Positions 47,791-57,474 of a DNA stretch of 64,000 nt are shown here, piece after piece. The notes beneath the pieces are model-generated. The model worked only from the letters and a program-made list of their open reading frames with translations, searched no databases and was not told the DNA's origin. The position numbers and the translations under genes were made by a program. Numbering within the stretch: the first letter of the stretch is position 1; every line of letters begins with the position of its first letter. The stretch spans positions 1 through 64,000 of the forward strand of contig NZ_VISR01000027.1 of the NCBI RefSeq assembly GCF_007827595.1, read 5' to 3'. The DNA comes from Streptomyces sp. BK340 (lineage in GTDB: Bacteria; Actinomycetota; Actinomycetes; Streptomycetales; Streptomycetaceae).

Positions 47791-48990
47791 CTAGTTGGAC
47801 GCCAGCAGCTTCAGCTCGGGGTGAGCCGTGCCGCCCTCGATCGCCGTGGACGAGATGTGCGACATCACCCGCTCGTCGACGGGGTCGTTCGCCGGGTCGT
47901 CGTGCACGACGAGGTGCTCGTAGGTCGTGGCCCGCTGGGCCGGGACGCGGCCCGCCTTGCGGATGAGGTCGATGATCTCGAGCCGGTTGGAGCGGTGCTT
48001 GGCGCCGGCCGAGGAGACCACGTTCTCCTCCAGCATGATCGAGCCGAGGTCGTCCGCGCCGTAGTGCAGGGACAACTGGCCGACCTCCTTGCCGGTGGTC
48101 AGCCACGAGCCCTGGATGTGCTGGACGTTGTCCAGGAAGAGGCGAGCGATCGCGATCATCCGCAGGTACTCGAAGAGCGTGGCCTGGGTGCGGCCCTTCA
48201 GGTGGTTGTTCTCGGGCTGGTAGGTGTACGGGATGAAGGCGCGGAAGCCGCCCGTGCGGTCCTGTACGTCCCGGATCATGCGCAGGTGCTCGATGCGCTC
48301 GGCGTTCGTCTCGCCGGTGCCCATGAGCATGGTGGACGTGGACTCCACGCCCAGCCGGTGTGCGGCCTCCATGATCTCCAGCCAGCGCTCGCCGCTCTCC
48401 TTGAGGGGCGCGATGGCCTTGCGGGGGCGGGCGGGCAGCAGTTCGGCGCCGGCACCCGCGAAGGAGTCGAGGCCCGCCTCGTGGATCCGGGTGATGGCCT
48501 CCTCGACCGACACCCCGGAGATCCGGGCCATGTGCTCGACCTCGGAGGCGCCGAGCGAGTGGATCACCAGCTGCGGGAAGGCGTCCTTGATGGCCTTGAA
48601 GTGCTTCTCGTAGTACTCGACGCCGTAGTCCGGGTGGTGGCCGCCCTGGAACATGATCTGGGTGCCGCCCAGCTCCACGGTCTCCGCGCAGCGGCGCAGG
48701 ATGTCGTCGAGGTCGCGGGTCCAGCCCTTGGCGGTGTCCTTGGGGGCCGCGTAGAAGGCGCAGAACTTGCACGCCGTGACACACACGTTCGTGTAGTTGA
48801 TGTTGCGCTCGATGATGTACGTCGCGATGTGCTCGACGCCCGCGTACCTGCGGCGGCGTACGGCGTCGGCGGCGGCGCCCAGCGCATGCAGCGGAGCGTC
48901 GCGGTAGAGGACGAGCGCCTCTTCCGGGGTGATCCGCCCACCGGCAGCGGCACGGTCGAGGACAGACTGGAGGTCGGCCTTCTCGGTCAC
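47791..48990 (-). CDS. mqnC: Cyclic dehypoxanthine futalosine synthase (radical SAM)
   Basis: Futalosine pathway step that cyclises dehypoxanthine futalosine, 399 aa. Radical SAM cluster motif Cys70-x3-Cys74-x2-Cys77 in [16 protein letters not shown], then [16 protein letters not shown] and the SAM-binding [13 protein letters not shown], the MqnC-type order. MqnE is a close relative, but the residues around the cluster and the length fit MqnC better. GTG 48990 has AAAGGGA upstream. With mqnA in the window it shows menaquinone is made by the futalosine route. Confidence 0.88.
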   Translation of the reverse strand: MTEKADLQSVLDRAAAGGRITPEEALVLYRDAPLHALGAAADAVRRRRYAGVEHIATYIIERNINYTNVCVTACKFCAFYAAPKDTAKGWTRDLDDILRRCAETVELGGTQIMFQGGHHPDYGVEYYEKHFKAIKDAFPQLVIHSLGASEVEHMARISGVSVEEAITRIHEAGLDSFAGAGAELLPARPRKAIAPLKESGERWLEIMEAAHRLGVESTSTMLMGTGETNAERIEHLRMIRDVQDRTGGFRAFIPYTYQPENNHLKGRTQATLFEYLRMIAIARLFLDNVQHIQGSWLTTGKEVGQLSLHYGADDLGSIMLEENVVSSAGAKHRSNRLEIIDLIRKAGRVPAQRATTYEHLVVHDDPANDPVDERVMSHISSTAIEGGTAHPELKLLASN

Positions 48991-49061
48991 CAGGAGTCCC
49001 TTTCGTCAAGGGTTGTGGACGGACTGATCCAGCCTACGCCAGGGGTTCGGGCCGTCTGCGC

Positions 49062-49787
49062 TCAGGCCGCGTACGCGCCGATCAGCAGCCCGGCGACGGC
49101 TCCGGCGAGGAGGAAGGGCCCGAACGGGATCACTGTCCTGCGGCCCGCCCGTCGCGCGAGGACGAGGGCACCGCCGTACAACGCCCCGAGCAGGAAGCCC
49201 GCGAAGGTGCCGAGAAGGACGGTCGGCCAGCCGTACCAGCCGAGGACGGCGCCCATGCCGAGGGCCAGTTTCACGTCGCCGAAGCCCATGCCGGCCGGGT
49301 TGATCAGGTACAGCACGTAGTAGCCGACGCCGAGCGCGAGGGAGCCGTACAGCGCGGTGAGCCAGTGACCGGCGTGCTCGGGCAGCAGCGCGACGAGGCC
49401 GAGCAGGGCGAGCCCGGCGGCCGCGAGCGGCAGGGTCAGCGGGTCGGGCAGCCGCCGCACCCGCAGGTCGACGGCGGCCAGCAGCACCCACACCGGAGCG
49501 AGCAGCAGCCAGACCCCCAACTCGGGCCGGGTACCGGTGGCTGCGGCAAGGGCGGCACAGGTGAGGGCGGTGGCGGTGGCCAGCGCCGCAGAGGCGTCGT
49601 CCGGCGTCCGCGCGCACGCGCCGCACCGTGCCCGGCCGAGCCACCCGCGCACCGGGTGGCCGTCCGGGCACCGCTCCCGCCACGGCTCCTCGTCCGGGGC
49701 GGCGAACCGGTAGGCGGCCCGGGGCAGCAGCGCGCCCGCGACCGCGCCCCACAGCGCCGCGACGAGGACCAACGCGCCCATGCTCAC
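49062..49787 (-). CDS. Type IV prepilin peptidase-like A24 aspartic protease
   Basis: 241 aa, about six to seven transmembrane helices. Catalytic Asp residues are in AAVDLRVRRLPDPL and GMGFGDVKLALG (GxGD). Two Cys pairs in the N-terminal loop (RCPDGHP...RCGACAR) match the zinc site of bifunctional prepilin peptidases. No pilin gene is nearby. GTG 49787 start overlaps a following ATG two codons later. Confidence 0.87.
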   Translation of the reverse strand: MSMGALVLVAALWGAVAGALLPRAAYRFAAPDEEPWRERCPDGHPVRGWLGRARCGACARTPDDASAALATATALTCAALAAATGTRPELGVWLLLAPVWVLLAAVDLRVRRLPDPLTLPLAAAGLALLGLVALLPEHAGHWLTALYGSLALGVGYYVLYLINPAGMGFGDVKLALGMGAVLGWYGWPTVLLGTFAGFLLGALYGGALVLARRAGRRTVIPFGPFLLAGAVAGLLIGAYAA

Positions 49788-49828
49788 GGGGAGATCCTAG
49801 GGAGTGCGGCCGGTCCGGGAGGCCGGTC

Positions 49829-52216
49829 TCAGACAGCCGGCATCGCGTAGACCTCCTGACCGCCGGTGACCAGCAGCCGGCTGCCCGACCGGGTGATCTG
49901 CCAGTAGTCGGTGGCGTCGGTGTTGTCGACCCAGGTCCAGCGGACCTTGCCGGTCCTGGCGTCCAGGGAGATGATGCCGCCGCCCAGCGCGCCGGCGGCC
50001 GCGTACAGCGTTGTCCCGGCCTTCAGGAACGTCTCCCTGGGCACGCGGTTGCCCGCCTCGCAGAGCCAGATCCGCTTGGCGTCCTCGACGTCGACGGCCC
50101 AGATGCCGCGGTCGTAGTCGGTGGCGTAGAGGACGCCGTCGATGACGGTGGGGTTGTGGAAGCCGCGGCGGCCGTTCGGCGAGAGCGTCCAGCGGGTCCT
50201 GCCGGTCTCGATGTCCACGGCGGTCAGCTCCTCGCCCGGCAGGAACACCAGTCCGTTCGCGGCCGTGGGCTGCCAGCTCCAGTCGTCGCCGATCTTCCTG
50301 GTCCACAGCTGCCCGCCGGTGGCGGTGTCCCGCACGGTCAGGTTGTAGTTGGAGTCGGCGTAGACGAGGTACTTGCCGGAGACGGTGCCCTCGACGTCGT
50401 AGTCCTTGGTGCCCCAGTCGCGCCGCTGCAGCCATGTGGTCCGGCCCGTGGCGTGGCTGACCGCGGCGACGGCCGTGCGGTACTTGGTGGCGCTCTTCGC
50501 CTGGCCGTAGTCGGTCAGCGTGACGTAGACGTTCTCGTCGTCGATGGCGATCGTCCGCTCGATGCTCAGCTTCTTGCCGAGCCGGCTGCGCCAGGCCTCG
50601 TCGCCGGTCCGTACGTCGTAGGCGACCAGGACGCCGTCGAAGTCGCCGTCGGCCAGGAACACCTTGCCGCCGTGGAAGAGGAGCGGGGCTCCCGAGCGGC
50701 AGATGCCCTTCCTGGACCAGCGCGCCTTGCCGGTCTTCACGTCGTACGCCACCAGCGGGTCGCCGCTGACCAGGAGCAGTCCGTCGTAGGTGACGAGCGG
50801 TACGGAGGTCGCGGTGCTGTCCTCGGCGGCGCTCCTGTGCCACAGCGGCTGCGGGGCCACTCCGGGAGGCGGGGTGGTGAAGGTCTCGGCGGCCGGCTCG
50901 CCGGAACTGCCGTGGCCGCCCGGGCCGTCGGACGTGCCGGTCCCGCCGTCCTTCCGGGACAGCCACCAGGCCGTGCCCCCGCCGGCGACGGCTACGGCGG
51001 CGGCCCCGCCGAGGGCGTAGGAGAGGGCGCGGCGGCGGGTGGGGGCCGGGGCGGAGGCGTCCGTGGCGCCGAGCCGGACGGTGCCGGGCTGCGGGGTGTC
51101 GTGGCCGGGGGCGGGTGTGCCGGGGGCGGGCGCCGGTGGGCCGTAGGCGGGGGCGGGCGTGCCGGCCCGCGGATGGCCGTACCCGGCCGCGGGCGTACCC
51201 GCCGGCGGGTAGCCGTATCCCCCGGCCGGCGTACCCGTCGACGGGACCGCTGCGGCCGGCATCGTCGGGGCCGGGCCGAAGGAGGGCGCGGCGGCCGGTG
51301 CGGCCGGCTGCTCCGGTGCCTCCAGGTCGAGGTCCAGGATCCCGGCCGCGTGAGTGGCGATGGTGGACGCCACCGCCGAGGGCAGCCAGTCGCCGAGCAC
51401 GCCCTCGACGCCCTGCGGGGCCAGTGCCGCCACGATCTCGGCGGGGCCGGGCCGGCCGGCCGGGTCCTTCAGCAGACAGGCCCGCACCAGACCGAGCAGG
51501 GACTGCGGTACGTCCGTCAGATCCGGTTCGCCGTGGACGACCTGATAGAGCATCGCGGCGTGCGAGGCGGCGCCGTCACCGAAGACGTTGCGGCCGGTGG
51601 CGGCGAAGGCGAGGACGGCGCCCAGCGAGAAGACGTCGCCGGAGGGGCCGACGTCCTGGCCCAGGGCCTGCTCGGGGGGCATGTAGCCGGGCGAGCCGAC
51701 CACGACGCCGGTCTGGGTCATCCGGTTGCCGTCCACCGCCCGCGCGATGCCGAAGTCGATGACGCGGGGGCCGTCGGCGGCCAGGAGGACGTTCGAGGGC
51801 TTGAGGTCACGGTGGATGAGACCGGCCGCGTGGATCTCCTGGAGGGCGGCCGCGAGCCCGGCGCCCAGCGCGCGCACGGTGCGCTCGGGCAGCGCGCCGT
51901 GCGCGTCCACGACGTCCGTCAGGTCCGGGCCGAGCACGTACGAGGTCGCCAGCCACGGCAGCGGTGCGTCCGGGTCGGCGTCCACGACCGAGGCGGTGCA
52001 GGGGCCGGAGACCGCCTGGGCGATCTCCACCTCGTGCCGGAAGCGCCGGCGGAAGTCGGCGTCGGCGGCGAGGTCGGGGCGTACGACCTTCACGGCGACG
52101 GTGCGGCCGCCCGGCGAACGGGCCAGGTAGACCCGGCCCATGCCGCCGGCTCCGAGCCGGCGCAGCATGCGGTAGCTGCCCAACTCCCGTGGGTCGTCCG
52201 GCTGCAGTGTCTCCAT
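49829..52216 (-). CDS. Transmembrane Ser/Thr kinase with extracellular PQQ propeller
   Basis: 795 aa. Kinase domain residues about 15-275: GAGGMGRVY, catalytic Lys43 (VAVKVV), HRDLKPSN (135-142), DFG (154-156). A Pro/Gly-rich linker (repeats of GTPAxGYG) leads to one transmembrane helix at about 398-420. Outside lies an eight-bladed-type PQQ/quinoprotein-like beta-propeller (repeats such as GLLLVSGDPLVAYDVKTGKARW and GVLVAYDVRTGDEAWRS). This is the AfsK-like arrangement, sensing an external ligand to control secondary metabolism or development. ATG 52216; nearby in-frame codons upstream are less likely. Confidence 0.9.
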   Translation of the reverse strand: METLQPDDPRELGSYRMLRRLGAGGMGRVYLARSPGGRTVAVKVVRPDLAADADFRRRFRHEVEIAQAVSGPCTASVVDADPDAPLPWLATSYVLGPDLTDVVDAHGALPERTVRALGAGLAAALQEIHAAGLIHRDLKPSNVLLAADGPRVIDFGIARAVDGNRMTQTGVVVGSPGYMPPEQALGQDVGPSGDVFSLGAVLAFAATGRNVFGDGAASHAAMLYQVVHGEPDLTDVPQSLLGLVRACLLKDPAGRPGPAEIVAALAPQGVEGVLGDWLPSAVASTIATHAAGILDLDLEAPEQPAAPAAAPSFGPAPTMPAAAVPSTGTPAGGYGYPPAGTPAAGYGHPRAGTPAPAYGPPAPAPGTPAPGHDTPQPGTVRLGATDASAPAPTRRRALSYALGGAAAVAVAGGGTAWWLSRKDGGTGTSDGPGGHGSSGEPAAETFTTPPPGVAPQPLWHRSAAEDSTATSVPLVTYDGLLLVSGDPLVAYDVKTGKARWSRKGICRSGAPLLFHGGKVFLADGDFDGVLVAYDVRTGDEAWRSRLGKKLSIERTIAIDDENVYVTLTDYGQAKSATKYRTAVAAVSHATGRTTWLQRRDWGTKDYDVEGTVSGKYLVYADSNYNLTVRDTATGGQLWTRKIGDDWSWQPTAANGLVFLPGEELTAVDIETGRTRWTLSPNGRRGFHNPTVIDGVLYATDYDRGIWAVDVEDAKRIWLCEAGNRVPRETFLKAGTTLYAAAGALGGGIISLDARTGKVRWTWVDNTDATDYWQITRSGSRLLVTGGQEVYAMPAV

Positions 52217-52552
52217 GGCGGGCGTTCCCCGTCCTTCCCCGTTGCGATGCTTTGCACCGCTGTGCTGCTCGTTGTGGCGCGTTGTCCGGACCAAGGCCGG
52301 TGCGGCGGCGCGCCGTTGGCGTTCGCCAACGCAGACACATTAGTGACAGCCGGGGCGGGCGGGCCGCCGGGGGCGTGGCGCGGTGCCGGGGCTGGGGGGC
52401 GTCTGGATCAGGTCGGATCAGGCCGCGGCGTCCGGTGCGGTGCATCGCAAGGCGGAGGAGCACCCGCGTACTGGGCGTACCCGGGTGGTCCGACAACGCG
52501 ACGAGGTGCCGTGCCGGGCCTCGCGGACCCGGGCTGGACCGAACGAAACCCC
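52217..52552. other. 336-bp gap with an 18-bp palindrome
   Basis: Upstream of the first kinase. A perfect 8+2+8 palindrome CGTTGGCG-TT-CGCCAACG at 52314-52331 lies about 100 bp before the kinase start. Nothing else recognised. Confidence 0.45.
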
Positions 52553-54241
52553 CTAGCCCACCTTCGACATCCGCGACTCCGGGTCGCCCTCGGCCGCGCT
52601 CTGTGCGGTGTACCGCAGGTCGTCGCCGACCGGCGTCAACTCCACGGGGTGCGGCGCGGGATCGCAGCCGGCGTGGTTGCCCGCGGCGCCCACCGAGGTC
52701 GCCACGATCCGGGTCTTCGTCACCTGCTTGAGGGTGAGGATGTCGGTGCAGACGCCCCCGATCTGGTCGGTCTGCCTCAGCCGCCCCAGCTCCTTGCCGA
52801 CGGCGGCCTGGTGGACGGTGAGCCGGAAGGTGCCCATGTCCAGGCTGCCGCCGAGTCCGGTGGCCCGGCCCTCCCAGGTGCCCAGGTAGCGGGCCGGGAT
52901 CGCGCCCGGCGCGGCACTCGGCCGCTGCGAAGCGCCGTCGGCGGGTGACTGTGCCGAGGACGAGGCGGAGGTGGGCGCCGCGCCGCCCACCGTGTCGTGC
53001 TTCCCTTCGGCCCACGGCTGGAGCAGCGCCCCGATCCCCACGGCGGTCGCGGCCAGTGCCCCCGCCACGGCCAGCGCGACGGTGCAGCTCACCCGCCGTC
53101 CGCGCCCGCTCTCCGCCGGCCCGGAAGCCGCCGCCACGCTGACGCTGACCTTCCCGGGCGCCGGCACCGCGTCCTCGGGCAAAGCCCCCGACGGCCCGGC
53201 CGGAGCCGCGGCCGGCACGGGGGGAGTCATCACCGGGGCCGGTCCGAACTCCCCCGCGACCAGGGCCGGCTCACGCGGGACCGCACCGGGTTCCCCGCCC
53301 ACCGATGGACTGCTGAACCGCACCGGCCCCGACGGCGCCGGCTCCGCGGTCTCCAGGTTCAGCAGGTGTACGGCGCTGCGGCTGACCTGTTCCACCAGTG
53401 CGCCCGGCAGCCAGCCGCCGGCGACCAGGCGGGCGGCGCCCTCGGGGGCGAGCCGGCGGGCCAGTTCGGCCGGGGCCGGGCGGGCGGCCGGGTCCTTCGC
53501 CAGGCAGGCGGCAGCGGCTTCCCGCAACTCACCCGTCAGGTCACCGAGTTCCGGCTCCTCGTGGACGACCTTGTAGAGCAGCGCGGCCGAGGAGTCGCCG
53601 GGGAAGGGCGGCTCACCGGTCGCCGCGTACGCCAGCACCGCGCCGAGGGAGAAGACGTCCGCCGCGCCCGTGACCCCCTTGCCGAGGATCTGCTCGGGGG
53701 ACATGTAGCCCGGTGAGCCGACGGAGACGCCGGTCGAGGTCAGGGACGCCGTGCCGTCCGTGGCGCGCGCGATGCCGAAGTCGATCAGCAGCGGGCCGTC
53801 CAGGGTCAGCAGGACGTTGGAGGGCTTCACGTCCCGGTGGACGAGGCCCAGTTCGTGCACCGCCGTCAGCGCCTCGGCGAGGCCCGCGCCCAGCGCCCGT
53901 ACGGTGTGCGCGGGCAGTGCGCCGCCGTCCCGGACGGCCGTGGCGAGGGAGGGGCCGGCCGCGTAGGCGGTGGCGACCCAGGGCACGGCGGCCTCCGGGT
54001 CCGCGTCGAGCACGGGCGCGGTCCAGGCCCCGCCGACCCGGCGGGCGGCCTCCACCTCGCGCCGGAAGCGGGCCCGGAACTCCTCGTCCAGCGCGAAGTG
54101 CGGATGCACGATCTTCACGGCGACCGTACGGCCGCCCGCGCTGCGGCCCAGGTAGACCCGGCCCATGCCGCCGGAGCCGAGCCGGCCGAGCAGCCGGTAG
54201 GGCCCGACGGCGGCAGGTTCGTCCGCTGCGAGCGGCTGCAT
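52553..54241 (-). CDS. Transmembrane Ser/Thr kinase with a small extracellular domain
   Basis: 562 aa. Kinase domain 13-275 with Lys43, HRDVKPSN (135-142) and DFG (154-156). Pro/Ala-rich linker, transmembrane helix about 384-406, and an extracellular part of about 150 residues of unknown fold containing YLGTWEGRATGLGGSLDMGTF and two Cys (GVCTDI, HAGCDP) that could be disulfide-linked. Similar kinase domain to the neighbouring PQQ kinase (YRLLGRLGSGGMGRVYLGRS), so the two arose by duplication and gained different sensors. Substrate unknown. Confidence 0.88.
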   Translation of the reverse strand: MQPLAADEPAAVGPYRLLGRLGSGGMGRVYLGRSAGGRTVAVKIVHPHFALDEEFRARFRREVEAARRVGGAWTAPVLDADPEAAVPWVATAYAAGPSLATAVRDGGALPAHTVRALGAGLAEALTAVHELGLVHRDVKPSNVLLTLDGPLLIDFGIARATDGTASLTSTGVSVGSPGYMSPEQILGKGVTGAADVFSLGAVLAYAATGEPPFPGDSSAALLYKVVHEEPELGDLTGELREAAAACLAKDPAARPAPAELARRLAPEGAARLVAGGWLPGALVEQVSRSAVHLLNLETAEPAPSGPVRFSSPSVGGEPGAVPREPALVAGEFGPAPVMTPPVPAAAPAGPSGALPEDAVPAPGKVSVSVAAASGPAESGRGRRVSCTVALAVAGALAATAVGIGALLQPWAEGKHDTVGGAAPTSASSSAQSPADGASQRPSAAPGAIPARYLGTWEGRATGLGGSLDMGTFRLTVHQAAVGKELGRLRQTDQIGGVCTDILTLKQVTKTRIVATSVGAAGNHAGCDPAPHPVELTPVGDDLRYTAQSAAEGDPESRMSKVG

Positions 54242-54318
54242 GGCGTCCCCCTCTTCCCCCGGGGCGTCCCGCCTCTCCCCCGGTACACCTCACTGCCCGC
54301 AGCGTAGTGCCGTGGCGA

Positions 54319-55176
<858 letters not shown>

Positions 55177-55270
55177 CTAGACCCCGTGCTGTACCGTGCT
55201 GAGACCGGCCCCACCGTCAACCCACCCGTCCGGTGGTTCAAACATTCGGGTGACGTGATCTTGACCTCTA

Positions 55271-55298
55271 TTGCTTTCGGCTGCCCGCGTGCTAGGCT
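55271..55298 (+). promoter_or_regulatory. Promoter of the cold-shock gene
   Basis: TTGCTT (55271-55276), 16 bp, TAGGCT (55293-55298), close to the actinobacterial vegetative consensus. The start near 55305 leaves a leader of about 150 nt before the coding region, a property of temperature-sensitive csp mRNAs. Confidence 0.55.
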
Positions 55299-55453
55299 CG
55301 CCGCAAGTTGCAGTTTGGTTTCCCTTGCAGTACAGAGCCTGCGGAGCATGTGACCGCGGGCTCTCGTCGTTTTCAGACGAATGCGTTGTGCAGCACAGTT
55401 TCGCACTTGCAGGTTCTGGAGCAGGGCAACCCTTTTGAGCCCAAGGAGGGCTT

Positions 55454-55657
55454 ATGGCTACCGGAACCGTGAAGTGGTTCAACGCCGAAAAGGGCTTTGG
55501 CTTCATCGCCCAGGAGGGCGGCGGCCCCGACGTCTTCGTTCACTACTCCGCGATCAACGCCTCCGGCTTCCGCTCCCTCGAGGAGAACCAGCAGGTGAGC
55601 TTTGACGTGACGCAGGGCCCGAAGGGTCCGCAGGCGGAGAACGTCACCCCCGTCTAA
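55454..55657 (+). CDS. Cold-shock protein, CspA family
   Basis: 67 aa, one OB-fold that binds single-stranded RNA/DNA. RNP1 KGFGFI and RNP2 VFVHY are intact, with the typical start [19 protein letters not shown] follows AAGGAGGGC. The terminator immediately downstream suggests a single-gene transcript. Confidence 0.96.
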   Translation: MATGTVKWFNAEKGFGFIAQEGGGPDVFVHYSAINASGFRSLEENQQVSFDVTQGPKGPQAENVTPV

Positions 55658-55693
55658 TCACTGCCTGATCGCAGAACCTGAGTGCAGTACCCA

Positions 55694-55734
55694 AGGAGCC
55701 CCACGCCGCAAGGCGACGGGGCTCCTGCCTTTTC
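55694..55734 (+). terminator. Intrinsic terminator of the cold-shock gene
   Basis: AGGAGCCCC (55694-55702) pairs with GGGGCTCCT (55718-55726), loop with CGCC/GGCG, followed by GCCTTTTC. Confidence 0.9.
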
Positions 55735-55749
55735 CCGTTCATTTCCGGT

Positions 55750-56325
55750 TCACATGTGCTGCATGATCAGTACGAACTTTGTCCCGGCGGTGAGCGCTTC
55801 GTAGGCATGCGGGACATCGCCGCGGTAGGACATGTAGTCCCCGGGCGCCAGTTCGACCGTCTCCCCACGCGGCCCCGCCTTGACGCCCCCCTCGGTGACC
55901 ACGATGTGCTCCGTGGTCCCGGGAATGTGCGGTTCGGAATCCCGTACGGTCCCGGGCTCCAGCCAGACGTAATAGATATCCCTGCGCACACCCGGCGGGC
56001 TCGCCGACAACAGCGTCGCCAGATAGCCGGCCCGCTCGGAGTGCACGGCGGGTCCCGCGCCGGCCCGGATCACCTGGACCGCGGGCGTGGGCGGCTCCAC
56101 GAGGGCACTGAAGGGCACCCCGAGGGCCACGGCCAGCGCCCAGATCGTCTCCATGCTCGGATTCCCGCTCGCCGCCTCCAGCTGGGACAGCGTGGACTTC
56201 GCGATCCCGGCGCGCTTGGCCAGCTCGGACAGGGACAGCCCGGTGCGGGTGCGCTCCCGCCTGAGGGACGCGGCGATCCACTCCATCGGGAGCCGGGCGG
56301 GCGGCCCGGACGGTGCCTCGGACAT
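55750..56325 (-). CDS. XRE-family regulator with a cupin domain
   Basis: 191 aa. N-terminal HTH (LSLSELAKRAGIAKSTLSQLEAASGNPSMETIWALAVALGVPFSALV, residues about 29-76) and a cupin-2 domain (about 95-190) with EPHIPGTTEHIVVTEGGV and DYMSYRGDVPHAYEAL containing metal-type His residues. Such regulators bind a small ligand. It is divergent from azlCD with 68 bp between the starts, so it probably controls both. ATG 56325 with GGAG upstream. Confidence 0.88.
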   Translation of the reverse strand: MSEAPSGPPARLPMEWIAASLRRERTRTGLSLSELAKRAGIAKSTLSQLEAASGNPSMETIWALAVALGVPFSALVEPPTPAVQVIRAGAGPAVHSERAGYLATLLSASPPGVRRDIYYVWLEPGTVRDSEPHIPGTTEHIVVTEGGVKAGPRGETVELAPGDYMSYRGDVPHAYEALTAGTKFVLIMQHM

Positions 56326-56356
56326 GTCGTTCGCTCCATCGGTACGATCGTTCGCC

Positions 56357-56386
56357 TTGACGGACTGGGTAGTCGCTGTTCATTGT
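56357..56386 (+). promoter_or_regulatory. Probable leaderless promoter of azlC
   Basis: TTGACG (56357-56362), 18 bp, CATTGT (56381-56386). Transcription would begin at about 56393, the base before or at the ATG (56394). Confidence 0.5.
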
Positions 56387-56393
56387 AGAAAAC

Positions 56394-57110
56394 ATGCGTT
56401 CGCTACTCCGAACACGCTCACTCGGCCGAACGGGTCTCGGCACGCCGGAGACCGGCTCGCTGGTCCGGGACAGCTCCCTCGTCTGGCTGGCCAGTGGCAT
56501 CGTCGGCGTCTCGTTCGGCGCGGTCTCCGTCGCGGGCGGGCTGCCGGTGTGGGTCCCGGTACTGATGTCGCTGGTGGTGTACGCGGGATCGGCCCAGTTC
56601 AGCGCGGTCGGGGTGCTCCTCGCCGGAGGCGGTCCACTGGCCGCCGCGGCCACCGGCCTGCTGCTCAACACGCGCACGGCCGCCTTCAGCCTGGCGGTGG
56701 CCGAGACCATCGGTACCGGTCGGGCGACCCGTTTCCTGGGTGCGCATCTCGTCACCGACGAGACGGTCGCCTTCGCCCTCGCCCAGCCCGACCCGCGGCG
56801 GCGGCGCCGGGCGTTCTGGATCTCCGGACTCGGCCTGTTCGCCGTCTGGAACACCGGCGTACTGGCGGGGGCCCTCGCCGGCCGCGCCCTGGGCGACACC
56901 GCGCGCTACGGCCTCGACGCGGCCTTCCCCGCCGTCCTGGCGGCCCTGGTCGTGCCGACCCTGCGCGCCGACGCGATGCTGCGGCGCTGCGCCCTGCCCG
57001 GCGCCGCCCTGGCCCTGGCCGTGACGCCCGCGGTACCGGCCGGGGTGCCGGTGCTGCTCGCACTGGCCGGGCTGTTCCTGTACCGCCGCCCCGCCGGGGC
57101 CGCCGCGTGA
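56394..57110 (+). CDS. azlC: AzlC-family branched-chain amino acid exporter subunit
   Basis: 238 aa, about seven helices. Family features: GSAQFSAVGVLLAGGGPLAAAATGLLLNTRTAAFSLA and the later FLGAHLVTDETVAFA. Exports branched-chain amino acids or analogues such as azaleucine with AzlD. The stop overlaps the azlD start (GTGA). Confidence 0.9.
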   Translation: MRSLLRTRSLGRTGLGTPETGSLVRDSSLVWLASGIVGVSFGAVSVAGGLPVWVPVLMSLVVYAGSAQFSAVGVLLAGGGPLAAAATGLLLNTRTAAFSLAVAETIGTGRATRFLGAHLVTDETVAFALAQPDPRRRRRAFWISGLGLFAVWNTGVLAGALAGRALGDTARYGLDAAFPAVLAALVVPTLRADAMLRRCALPGAALALAVTPAVPAGVPVLLALAGLFLYRRPAGAAA

Positions 57111-57421
57111 ACGCCACGGTCGGCATGATCCTGGCCCTGGCCGTCGGCACGTACGCCTTCCGCCTGGTGGGCCCGCTGCTGCACGGCCGGGTCACGGTTC
57201 CGGCCCGGGTGCAGGAGCTGGCGTCGGCGGGCGCCGTCGTCCTGCTCGCCGCCCTGCTGGCCACGGGCGCCCTGACCGAGGGCGGCGGCTTCGCGGGCTG
57301 GGCCCGCCCTGCGGGGGTGCTGGCCGGAGGCCTTCTGGCATGGCGTCGGGCACCGTTCGCGGTGGTCGTCCTGGGCGCGGCGGCGACGACGGCACTGCTG
57401 CGACTGGCGGGGGTGGCGTAG
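57107..57421 (+). CDS. azlD: AzlD-family exporter subunit
   Basis: 104 aa, three to four helices (ILALAVGTYAFRLVGPLL, GAVVLLAALLATGAL, FAVVVLGAAATTALLRLA). Forms the exporter with AzlC. GTG 57107 overlaps the azlC stop by 4 nt; the terminator follows at once. Confidence 0.87.
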   Translation: MNATVGMILALAVGTYAFRLVGPLLHGRVTVPARVQELASAGAVVLLAALLATGALTEGGGFAGWARPAGVLAGGLLAWRRAPFAVVVLGAAATTALLRLAGVA

Positions 57422-57424
57422 TCC

Positions 57425-57442
57425 GGGGCTGCCGGCAGCCCC
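57425..57442 (+). terminator. Terminator of azlCD
   Basis: Perfect 18-bp palindrome GGGGCTG-CCGG-CAGCCCC, 4 bp after the azlD stop. Confidence 0.8.
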
Positions 57443-57474
57443 ACTGTCAGTGGACCTGGCTACGGTCCCTCCCC

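Noticed and set aside
47170-49320. A 716-aa plus-strand frame over mqnC and its neighbour
   Set aside because: Low-complexity Arg/Pro/Ala composition and no domain; mqnC on the other strand has full radical SAM motifs.
51100-51300. Tandem repeat that could be a mobile or satellite element
   Set aside because: It encodes the GTPAxGYG linker of the PQQ kinase, so it is an in-frame protein repeat.
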